Assembly: GCF_000002425.4 (NCBI RefSeq)
Contig: NC_037253.1
Coordinates: 15,415,884 to 15,479,883, forward strand
DNA length: 64,000 nucleotides
Origin: Physcomitrium patens
Lineage: Eukaryota; Streptophyta; Bryopsida; Funariales; Funariaceae
Direction of reading: 5' to 3'
The position numbers were made by a program, and so were the translations under genes. Below the pieces are notes generated by a model. It worked only from the letters and a program-made list of their open reading frames with translations, made no database searches and was not told where the DNA came from. This document shows, one piece after another, positions 55,180 through 64,000 of the stretch. How positions within the stretch are numbered: the first letter of the stretch is position 1; each line of letters begins with the position of its first letter.

Positions 55180-56811
55180 ATTTATTGTTATATTAAAATC
55201 TTATTTTTTATTATGAATATCTAATAAGAAGATTGTAAAAATATTTTTAAAATATTATATTAGATTTTATTAGATTTTATAAGATTTTTAAAATATTCTA
55301 TTAGAAGTTCTAAAAGATTTTCAAAATATTTTGGTAAATTATAAGAAGTTCTAGGAAGATTAAAGAAGTTATCTAAAAAAGATCCTAAAATTTCTTTGTT
55401 TCCAAAAAACATGTGAACTTTTCAAAAAGCTTTCAAATACTTAATATATATTAAAGTCAAGATTGACGGGATCTTCAATCTTAACAATACATCTCTTAGA
55501 GGTCTAGTTCATCCTTCTTAGTGTTGATCTTGTATTCATGTAGTTTAATCAAGTTTATACTAACTTTTTTGTTGAAATTCTTTTGTTCAACTTCTTATTT
55601 GGTCTTTTATATAGTATATTTGTGATAATTTGTCAAAATTATCTTCTTATTAATATTAGAGCTTAATTCTTCTTGATAGAGAATAGATTATTTTTTTTCT
55701 TGAAAGCATTTGCGTCCTCTAGAAGTTACAGATTATCTTCTTCTAATATGGTATTGTTATTTTTTTTTCTTTTAATATGGCTAGATATAAAGGTGTTGGT
55801 ATAATTGAATCTATTAGGTCCAAATTAGATGCTATTATAAACACGTTGAATGCTTTATCTTGTAGAACTATTGAAATTGAAGAATTTTTTGTAAGATTTT
55901 AAGGTAATGCAAGACCTAGAGCAATGTAGCCTATAATGAAACTATTTTGTCAAGCCTCTATATCCAAGGAGGCAATAGGAGCTATATATCAATAAAAACT
56001 TCATGTATTTAATAACATAAAGAGCCTCAATTTAGTCTTTTAAAATTTTTTAATAGTATACGCTCCAAATTTGGAGGATTTATTAATCAAATTTGATTAA
56101 TAGATTTTTTTAAAATTTGAGTACTATTCAACAAAAGAATTGTAAGTTGGTTTCATTGAAACCTTCTTCACAAGATAAATTTTTTCTTAATTTGCTCCTT
56201 TATTTGAAAAAGACTTGTAATCTTGAGTAACTTTGGGACTTTTTTAAAAGATTCTATGGAAGAATTTGGAAAATATGACAAGATCCAATGGACGACAACA
56301 TAGATTCCTTCATTATGTCAAAAATTATATATTACATCAATTTATATATATAATTTTAGATAATTAGCTTATAACATCAATTGAAATGAATAAGCTATTA
56401 TAAACCAATTCTATTGGAGATTAAGAGATAATATAAAAGACCTATTATTATCATTACATGATCTTCAAATACTCAATGAAGCCATCAATCAAGATATAAA
56501 GTATAATAATTAATTATTTCAATATCATGAAAATCAATGCTTATGGACTTTGACAAAATAATGTATTAAAAATTTGTACTCTCTTGCTTCAACAAATACA
56601 TTGCTTCTATACTTTGGAATTGATAGAATGCAAATCAATACAATACAATTCAAACTTATTGCAAAGAAAAAGAAGAGTTAATTTGAATAAGGCCTATGCT
56701 TGTATTGTGGTGAAAGACGCTACAAATCTAGGAATTTGTTGAAGAAATAATTTACAACCAAGATTAAGAGTGCAATTTTTTGAAAAAATGAAGAGGCTCA
56801 ACCATAATAGG
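55180..56811 (+). mobile_element. C-family remnant L: 5' LTR and gag
   Basis: A plus-strand LTR end at 55627 (TTTGTGATA) matches C's LTR end. A two-base gap and a decayed priming site TTGTCAAAATT (55630-55640) follow. The U3/R part has CTTCAATCTTAACAATACATCTC where C has CTTCAGTCTCGACAACACATCTC. The LTR start is too diverged to place. Only gag follows, then copia element M begins. Confidence 0.65.
55770..56811 (+). pseudogene. L gag
   Basis: Degenerate: RSKLDAIINTLNALSCRTIE matches C gag's N-terminal helix, then RSKFGGFINQI and APLFEKDL-like segments. Numerous stops, mostly TAA/TGA at former Gln/Arg/Trp codons. Confidence 0.7.
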
Positions 56812-57168
56812 TATTGAAGAATAAGCACTTTGAGTCACAACACTTAGCATCAGCTAAGTTGCACACAAAAGGGAGTATGGAGTAAGATAGTTCTTACTTC
56901 CAACACTTCTTACTTATAGGTGGTAGTTGCCAACTAATGAGGTAATTTCTATTAATGTTACATCCATTTCTACTTCATTAAACTAAACCCTAGGTTCTTT
57001 CTTAATCTAGTTGCTACCTACAAATCCTAGCTGCTACCTATAAATCCTAGTCACCACCTGTAAATCCTACAAGCCACCATAATAACTTCTTTATACTCTT
57101 TTGCCTCCTTTTGATCATTAACAACTTACCTAAGGTAATACCTTTTATTAAGTAACTTATTTCAACAC
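56812..57168 (-). repeat. M 3' LTR (probable)
   Basis: About 357 bp. Begins TGTTGAAATAAGTTAC after the purine run on the minus strand; the far end TTCAATA is placed where L gag stops. Contains three short repeats of the GCTACCTAYAAATCCTAG type near 57010-57070. Confidence 0.55.
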
Positions 57169-57200
57169 TCCCACTTTGCTATTGGTCAAAGGACTTTCAA

Positions 57201-58612
57201 TCATAATGCCTTTGTCAACATGTGGTATCTATCCTTTACTAATGCCTTTGTCAACAAATCAGCAAGGATGTCTTTCATTGCACAATACTTCATATCAATT
57301 ACTCTCATTTCAATCTTCTCTCTTATGAAGTGATATTGAATGTCAATGTATTTTGTCCTTAAATGATGCTTGAGATTCTTTATAAATACAAGACATCTTT
57401 CATTATTACACTCCATTGGAGTTGCTTCCATTTGCACATCTCCAATATCTTCTAAAAGTTATCTTAGTCATATTGCCTCCATTGCACTATGGCTTGCTAT
57501 CATGTACTCCACCTCTATTGTTGACTTTGCAATTATTGGTTGTCTCTTGCAATTCCATGATATAGCTTCTATTCCAACAAAGAACACATACCTTATTATT
57601 GATCTTCTATCTTTTGCATCTCCAGCCCAATCCGCATCACAATACTATGTAAAGTAATGTTATCACCTCCAAGGTACAATTTGAAGTGCAAATTATATTT
57701 TAAGTACCTCATGATCCTTTTGATGGTTGTCCAATGAATTGATCCAGCCTTTGACATGTGTTGACTCACACCACTCACCGCATATGCAAGATCCATCCTT
57801 GTGCCAACCATTGCATACATTAGTGATTCCACTGCTACCTTATATAGAAGTCCTTGCATTTGACCTTAAAATTTAGCAAATTCTTCATCCGTGAACTTTA
57901 TTAACTTCAAATTGGCTTCCAAAGGTGTTCCAATAGGCTTACAGTGCTTTATATTGAATCGTTTCAACACCTCTTCAATATACTTGTTTTGGTTCATTAT
58001 AATAGTCTTCTTAAGACAATCTCTTATAAACTCCACTCCTAAACAATGGTTAAGTTCTCCCAAATCACTCATCTCATATTCTCTTTGTAACTTTGCTTTC
58101 AATCAATCCATCATCTTCATAGCATTGATTAAGATAATTAAATCATCAACATATAAGATGACAATCAATATGAATTCATTTGATTGCATGCCATATAATG
58201 AATGATCACCCTCACTCCTTACAAATCCTTTAGTCACAAAGAAAGTATCAATGCATGGGTACCATGCCCTTAGAGATTGCTTTAGTCCATGCAAAGATTT
58301 CTTCAACTTACAAACAAGATATTGATTGCCATCTTCAACAAATCCTTGAGGTTGATCCATGTAGATGTATTTTTATAAGCTTCCATTTAAGAATGCCGTC
58401 TTCACATCCATTTGATGCATCTCCAAGTCTATTGCTGCCCCAATTGCCACAATGATTCTAATAGTGGTGAATTTGGCCACAGGAGCAAATGTCTCATTAA
58501 AATCAATACCAGCAACTTGTGAGTATCTTTTAGCAACCAATCTAGCCTTGTATCTTATAATATTACCCATTGCATCCCTTTTGGTTCTAAACACCCACTT
58601 ACAATCAATTGA
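57201..58612 (-). pseudogene. M reverse transcriptase and RNase H
   Basis: RT reading from about 58600 ([33 protein letters not shown]) with the copia polymerase box YVDD in LYVDDLIIL near 58150. Then GLKQSLRAW, LNHCLGVEF and PIGTPLEANLK. RNase H covers 57859-57201 (LLYKVAVESLMYAMVGTRMD, DILADLLTKAL at the end). Broken by stops near 58360, 58103 and 57866. Confidence 0.85.
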
Positions 58613-58780
58613 AGATTAATTTGGTGGAAGTTGAGTCAATTGCCATGTTTCATTGTTCATGAATGATTTGTATTCATCTTCCATAGCATTCTCTCACATA
58701 ATAGCACCCGTGGACTTCATTGCATTATACAAACTTAATGGATCAGTAAGAAAAGTAACATTGGCATGTTCTTCACTAAT

Positions 58781-59858
58781 CTAAGGAAATATAAGGTCCT
58801 TCCACCATCCACCACGTGGTTTTCTTCCTCTCAAAAGATATCTTCTTTCATTTGGAGAAGCATCATCTTCTTGTACTTCATAGTCTCTTCTAAGCTTCTT
58901 CTTCCTTAAATCTTGTCTTTTCTCACTTAAAGGTTGATACTCCTCATCATCATCATTATCATCAATATCTTCATTGTATTCATTGCTGGTTCTAACAATC
59001 AAAGACACACTATGGACTACCTTCTTTGGCACTTCACCTTGATTTGCATTTTGGACATCTTCATTGTCACCATCATCTTCTTCTTCTTTCTTTGTTGAAA
59101 TTGATGATGTGTCTACAAATACACTATTATTCCTACTTGGACACATCTCCAAGTGCTCAAAAGTACTCTTATGCTCCAAAAACTCAACATCATGACTTTT
59201 GATGATTTTCTTGGTTCCTAAATACATTAGCCTATATGCCTTTGTACCTTCACAATATCCACATTTTGTACTCTTTGCATCAAATTTGGACCTCATGCAA
59301 TTTGATACCTTTGCATAAGTAATGCATCTAAAGATCTTCATGAGTGAAATAGAAGGTTTCTTGCCACTCCAAGCTTCTTGTGGAGTCATTGATGTAAATG
59401 CATTTCTAAGGCACCTATTCCTTACATATACTAAAGTAACCATGGCTTCAGTCCAATACTCATGTCCAAGGTGTTGTGCATGAAGTATACTCCTTGTCAT
59501 CTCTACAATAGTGCGATTTACTCTTTCAACAAGTTCATTTTGTTCCAGAGTGTAAAGTGTAGAGGTTTGTCTTGCAACACCTTGAATCTTCAAGAGTTCA
59601 TGAAAATGCTTTGACATATATTCACCTCCATTGTTCATACATAATACTTTGATCTTATACTCACATTGTTTTTCTACAAGAGCTTTAAACTCCTTTAACC
59701 TTGAAAAGCACTCACTCTTAGCTTTAATGATATAAATCCACATTTTTCTTGAAAAATCATTAATGAATATTACAAAGTACTTTGCTCTTCCAATTGATGG
59801 TATCTTCATTGTTCCACAAATATCATAATCCATAATTTCCAATAATTTGTTTGCGCAT
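58781..59858 (-). pseudogene. M integrase core and C-terminal region
   Basis: Reading of about 360 codons: YDICGTMKIP, FINDFSRKMWIY, MNNGGEY where active copia integrases have DNGGE, TLEQNELVERVNRTI, the GKKPS-type C-terminal domain, and an acidic stretch (DDNDDDEEYQPLS). The second catalytic Asp is replaced by Asn. The first residues before CANKLLE lie beyond the B insertion. Confidence 0.85.
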
Positions 59859-61194
59859 TGTCGTATTGTGGTTCGAATACTATATGAAAATAATATAATT
59901 ATGTACTTAATATATAATTTATTAAGTAACATGGTGAGAGCCATGTTAATAGATTTTAGTTGGTTGTAGATTATAATTTGGTTATTATCCTGAGAAGAGG
60001 TTGTTTAAAAAGACTACTATAGAATTTTTATAACTTTAATTTCCTTTTGATAGTAACTTTTAAGATTGGTTTTGGTTGATAGTAACTTCTAAATATTTAG
60101 AGTCACCTTTGTTAAACATTAGTGACATTTGAAAACTTATTTTGGTTCTTTTATTTGGTGTTTAGAGCATAAATTATGAAAATATTATAAGAAAAAGGAT
60201 TGAAGAAGGGTTTTGGTAGAAAAGGGAGTAATTACGGCACTAATATAGATGAATGGAGATGAATAATGAAAATCTCCATTCCTATTGGTCAAAAATAATG
60301 ACCAATAGGCTTCTTAAGAAGGTTGCCTGAGGCCATATTAGGGATTAGGATTAGTTTCTCGAAGCCATTCGAATTTTAAAGGCTAAGGTCAAAAGGTTTA
60401 GGTTTTTGGCTATGGTTTTGGTGCAATTTTTGTATCATTGGGGGTTTTTATGAAGAAGTTATAGGCACTCAAAGTTAAGATGTAAATTTTGGACCTACTA
60501 TCACTCATTTGGACATAACGCATGCACACAGATAGCAATTGAGGATCGGCAATAGCGACTGGAGAGAACACTTTTGCAGCTATACTTTTTATATACTATT
60601 TATTGAATTTCAAGTTGGCATGAAGGAGTTATTGGATTTTGAAGTCAGTACATGCAATCTAATGATAGTAAGTAAACCGATTTACTAGTGGTTGTCTCTT
60701 GAGCTATATCTTGAGCGATTTGACAAGGGTTTGGCTCAAAATTTCAAGAAATGTGTAGTTTCATGTTAATAAACTTTGTGCATAAATTTTATGACATTTG
60801 GAGTTTGGATTTTTAAGATATAAGGGAAATAGTTTTTCGGGTGCTTGTAAATTAGGGTTTAGAGTGCCTGCTAGGATTTCTTAGATGCTAGAAGATCGGG
60901 AGGGAACTTATAGTTGGTTTTTTTTGTGATAAAATTTAAGGATCAATTCTACCTATTCTGTAAATTTGAGATAAACTAAACAGTTAGATCAATAGTTATG
61001 ATTTTCTAAATTATGGGGTAAGAAAACCTTTTGCGGAAAAAATATGTTTTGAAGGGATTTTGTTATATTTGGAGTTTTATACAAAAATAAAGGAGTTTTG
61101 GAAGCTAAGACAAGAATCATATAAAGGTTTAAGCTACACTCTCTACAGCTAGATACCTAGTATATTCTTAAATAGCAAATCACATCATATGACA
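59859..61194 (+). repeat. Family-B solo LTR, copy 2
   Basis: 1336 bp, TGTCGTATTG ... ATATGACA, splitting M's integrase region between ...RVVTR and ANKLLE. Flanking 4-mers are GCAT (59855-59858) and ACGT (61195-61198). Rejoining at ACGT restores a continuous copia reading, so the target was ACGT and the left copy has since mutated. Confidence 0.75.
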
Positions 61195-61262
61195 ACGTGT
61201 TACAACTCTATTTAGAAATGAACACTTTTGTTGTTTGCCTTGTATATAACCTTCACAAGCAT
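61195..61262 (-). pseudogene. M GAG-pre-integrase fragment
   Basis: Minus strand HACEGYIQGKQQKCSFLNRV, the zinc-binding tail before copia integrase, with Y at the second cysteine of CxxC. It continues into 59858 across the B insertion. Confidence 0.75.
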
Positions 61263-61264
61263 GT

Positions 61265-63304
61265 GTATGATTGCTCGTTTTACTTATTCCAAATTAATCT
61301 AATGGAAATAAACCGATATGAGGGGATTCGAACATGAAGAATGACTAGTTGCTTAAGCATTCACGTTAGGGTCACATAATCAATTACCTCCTGAATGTAT
61401 CGTCTCTATTTCTAATATGTGAACATACAAGGAAACTATAATCTCCTCCTTCACCTTATCGGTCTCTTCCTTACAGCAATTCAATTATATCAATAATTGC
61501 TATTTCCACCAATATATTCACCTTCATAATCTCCGACTGTAATACTGTGCCCTCACAGCTTTCAACACACAATTACTTGCATTCCAATCACTGGAATTCT
61601 TCACACAGAACTACCATTCATATTATGGTATTTTACACAAACATAGACTCATTCTCTCTGCTGAACTACAATCAGATTTCAGCATTTAATCTTTTTTCTT
61701 CTCAAATAATATCAATCACATTTCCATTCCATAATTCACTTCACAATATTCAAAAACTCTCAATCCTCTTATTCAAAGAAAATAACAAACAAAAGAAAAG
61801 AGGTAGCACCAAGCTTACCCTGGCTCACAACTATCACGGCGATGGCACCTTAATTAACTTCTACAACTTTTCAAGACTTTCTCCTGATTCTCCACATTCT
61901 AATCGTTGTCGGGGTAGAGAGGTATTGCCTCAAGAAAGCGCTGGGCTTCTGGCTGTCACTAATTGCTCAATCAAGCTTAAAAAAAAATAAATCCTAATTT
62001 TATATATATAAGTTCTCCTTTTGGGACAATTACACCAAATACTTAAGTCTTAAATAACCAACAATACCCAAAATATGGTAGAAGTACTCTAAAACCTTAT
62101 ATATCCTTGTGTGGAAATTCTTTCGAACCTCAACACCTCATAAATCTTGATCTAACCGTCCAAACAAGATCAAAATTTACATTAAGTACTGATATGTTGT
62201 TATTAATTTGTACAACAAATTTTAACCACAAATTCGTTGCGGTTCTTGAGATATCTTCAAAACCCTAACAGTCGCTTCAAATCCTAATCTTTATATACCC
62301 ACGCACAATTTTCTTCATATCTCACAAACCATAAGTTCAAATGCCACGAAACTTATATAGATAGCTTCTTAACACAAATTTTTACATTCTCCCAAAGTTT
62401 GAGCCAAAATTTCGTTCGAAAACTCATGTTATGGCTCCTAACACTACTTTGAACAAAAACGCTCACTTACTGCCTTTGATTTGAATGCGCTGTCTTTAAC
62501 TCCCTATAACTCCTTCACATAAACTCCAAATGCAAAATCTCCTTCGCAAAAGATGTATGTCTTGAAGTATCCCTTCCAGCCGCACCTTACGATCTCCAAA
62601 AGCTTCCGTAAGACTCCTCTTAAACTCAAAAGAGTAACAGTAGGTCTCAAATTGACATCTTAACTTCAAACGGCTATAACTTATTCACTCTAACTCCAAA
62701 TCCTATAAAATTTGCACAAAAATTGTAGCCAAAATCCTAAACTTCACAATCCTTGCCTCTGATTTCCTAATGGCTTCTTTGAAGTCGCCGAAATCCTTAT
62801 CAAGGTCGCGGGCAGCCTCCTAAAAGCCCATTGGGCATGGATTTCGACCAATGGGGATGAAGATCCTTATTTCTACCTTAATCCAACCCTGCCTTGGTTT
62901 CATCCCTCCCAATTAACCTCCTATTAGTTTAAATATTCATCTTTAGGCCCCTATCTCCTCTCAAGGCTTCATACTTAACATTAAGGTTCTATAACTTTTA
63001 TATACTATAATCAAACTAAGTAAGGAAAACAAAATAAAGTTTTTTTTTTTTTTTTTTTTTTTTTTTACCAAATCTTTTTAATTTAATCTATTAATCACTT
63101 TAACACACATTTAGATTTATTAACATATAATATTTTTTAACTAATTTTTACATACTATAAGTATTTATAGTATGACATCGTAATTTTATAATTAACCACT
63201 TTTAATAATTAAATCACTCATCCATCCTCTTGAATTTCTAATTATATGGACTATTAATATATTTTACTAATATCTTTCAAAAATGAATTAATATCTATTC
63301 TACA
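61265..63304 (-). repeat. A 3' LTR (second copy), split by family B
   Basis: Starts TGTAGAATAGATATTAATTC at 63304 and ends near GCAATCATACA at 61265 on the minus strand. The distal half (61265-61902) matches the solo LTR at 50805 (CGTTTTACTTATTCC, AGCACCAAGCTTaCCCTGrCTCA on the plus strand). Without B it is about 765 bp, against 777 bp for the solo LTR. Confidence 0.75.
61907..63177 (-). repeat. Family-B solo LTR, copy 3
   Basis: 1271 bp on the minus strand, TGTCATACTATAAATAC ... CCCCGACA, diverged from copies 1 and 2 but sharing ordered landmarks such as ATCTTCATCCCCATTGGTC and GGAGGCTGCC. Perfect 4-bp duplications TCGT at 61903-61906 and 63178-63181. Contains a poly-T at about 63041-63066. 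Confidence 0.7.
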
Positions 63305-63412
63305 TAGCCCCACTCCTATCTGTACAACGTCCTCGCAAACACTCAATTGATACCTATCTAAAAATTATCTTACAAAACTTTAGAAAAATTTCGATCCCTC
63401 TGGCCTATCTAA

Positions 63413-64000
63413 TTAATCAATTGCCACAGTATCTGTTATTGGTTCTATCGATTCCGGTTCCAACTGCAAATCTTTGTCCTCCTCCCATCCTTCCATCGGC
63501 TCTTGCCTCAACTGAACTGAAAGTTCTTCATTGTACTCGCCCAGTTCACGGACCTGAGCTTCCAATTTCAGGATTTGGACATCTTTCAATTCCAATTGGC
63601 AATGAAAGTGATTCCTCTCTTCTCGAACTTTGGGAATTAGCAACGTCGATACTTGTGCTTGACCAATATTAACTAAATCCTCTGCCAATCTTGTCACCTC
63701 GACGTTCAAGGCTTCAATTTTAGCCCTTAATTGCTCCGTTTCACATCTGTATTAGTCACTCAATACCAATTTCTCTTGCGCCAATAACTCGACCTTTTCA
63801 CATTCTATTACCAACTGACCCTTCGCTTTTGTCAGTTCTAAAATTGAATGACTGTGAGCTCGAAATAGTTCTTACCTGTGGGTCTCTACTATGCGTTCTC
63901 TTTCTTTGTCCCAAATGTTTTGCTCCAATAGCAGCTTGGATTTCGCATTCGCTTGGATGATCCGTTCTTGCTCTTCAATTCTTCAGGTCTACTTCGATAT
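63413..64000 (-). pseudogene. A (second copy) coiled-coil ORF
   Basis: Minus-strand reading with two or more stops upstream; the last 98 codons are open (start 63709: MNVEVTRLAEDLVNIGQAQV ... LELKDVQILKLEAQVRELGE, then an acidic Glu/Asp-rich end). Upstream, LELTKAKGQLVIECEKVELL continues the heptad pattern. Long alpha-helical coiled coil, no enzymatic motif. It is the counterpart of 31085-31605. Confidence 0.65.

Larger units (their letters stand above)
56812..61262 (-). mobile_element. Ty1/copia element M, 5'-truncated
   Basis: Minus-strand order: GAG-pre-integrase, integrase, RT, RNase H, purine run CAAAGTGGGAG, and 3' LTR 56812-57168. Family-B LTR copy 2 (59859-61194) splits the integrase start, and the A element from 61265 cuts it upstream. 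Gag and the 5' LTR are not in the window on this side. Confidence 0.85.
61265..64000 (-). mobile_element. Gypsy element A, second copy, 3' end (runs off the window)
   Basis: 3' LTR 61265-63304 (about 765 bp without the nested B copy), preceded on the minus strand by GGAGTGGGGCTA, identical in layout to the first A copy. Upstream is the coiled-coil ORF. Integrase would lie beyond 64000. It is inserted in copia element M. Confidence 0.8.

Noticed and set aside
61547-61990. 147-codon plus-strand reading
   Set aside because: Lies inside the A-family LTR and family-B LTR on the opposite strand and spans their boundary.
1-64000. CRISPR array, rRNA or tRNA genes, bacterial operons
   Set aside because: No spaced direct repeats or RNA gene signatures seen; the tRNA-like strings are primer-binding sites.

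Overview
This window is nuclear DNA of a land plant, and almost all of it is LTR retrotransposons stacked inside one another. The one clear host gene is an intronless mitochondrial cysteine desulfurase, NFS1 (44030-45457), with a GC-rich 5' flank in otherwise AT-rich sequence. The plant assignment rests on NFS1, on plant-type OTA (Tat/Athila-like) gypsy and copia elements, and on chromodomain gypsy elements. The chromovirus types and the gag-protease family look more like those of non-seed plants or gymnosperms than flowering plants, but the sequence does not fix the species.

Layout. (1) 1-6605: decayed plus-strand chromovirus H, interrupted by solo LTRs of family B (1497-2819) and family D (3208-4946). 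(2) 6620-7427 and 40647-about 41035: remnant of gypsy element K. It is split by a long OTA gypsy element E (7428-40646, minus strand) that has both LTRs and a near-matching 5-bp target duplication. (3) Inside E sit chromovirus F (8868-15238) and gypsy element A (17048-about 32347). Inside A's 5' LTR sits the youngest element, C (17133-23421), with perfect 5-bp TTTAG duplications, 495-bp LTRs about 98% alike, and near-intact gag and pol. A also carries two opposed family-D elements, D1 and D2, whose joined ends imply a deletion that removed most of A's coding region. (4) 41036-42401: 3' end of another F-family copy (I). (5) 42402-47679: host DNA with NFS1. (6) 47680-54851: F-family element G, split by a solo A-family LTR with a perfect ACTCC duplication. 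(7) 55180-61262: gag remnant L (C-like) and copia element M, the latter cut by a family-B LTR. (8) 61265-64000: 3' end of a second A element, whose LTR holds a third family-B copy.

Main result. The chromovirus families F/G/H/I and C/L appear to use self-primed reverse transcription of the Tf1 type. Two nucleotides after the 5' LTR lies an 11-nt sequence exactly complementary to an 11-nt stretch of the LTR about 32 nt downstream of a TATA box, which is the predicted 5' end of the RNA. The two families use different 11-mers (ACTCTTGTCAA and AGTCTCGACAA), and their three differences are compensated in the priming site. The same families share an undescribed ORF between the chromodomain and the 3' LTR, a gag/pol -1 frame step, and phased heat-shock elements in U3 (very dense in C). 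Families B and D share TGTC...ACA ends and 4-bp target duplications with a central CG.

Boundaries in decayed copies are accurate to a few bases where LTR ends could be aligned by eye and to tens of bases elsewhere. No alignment or database search was run.
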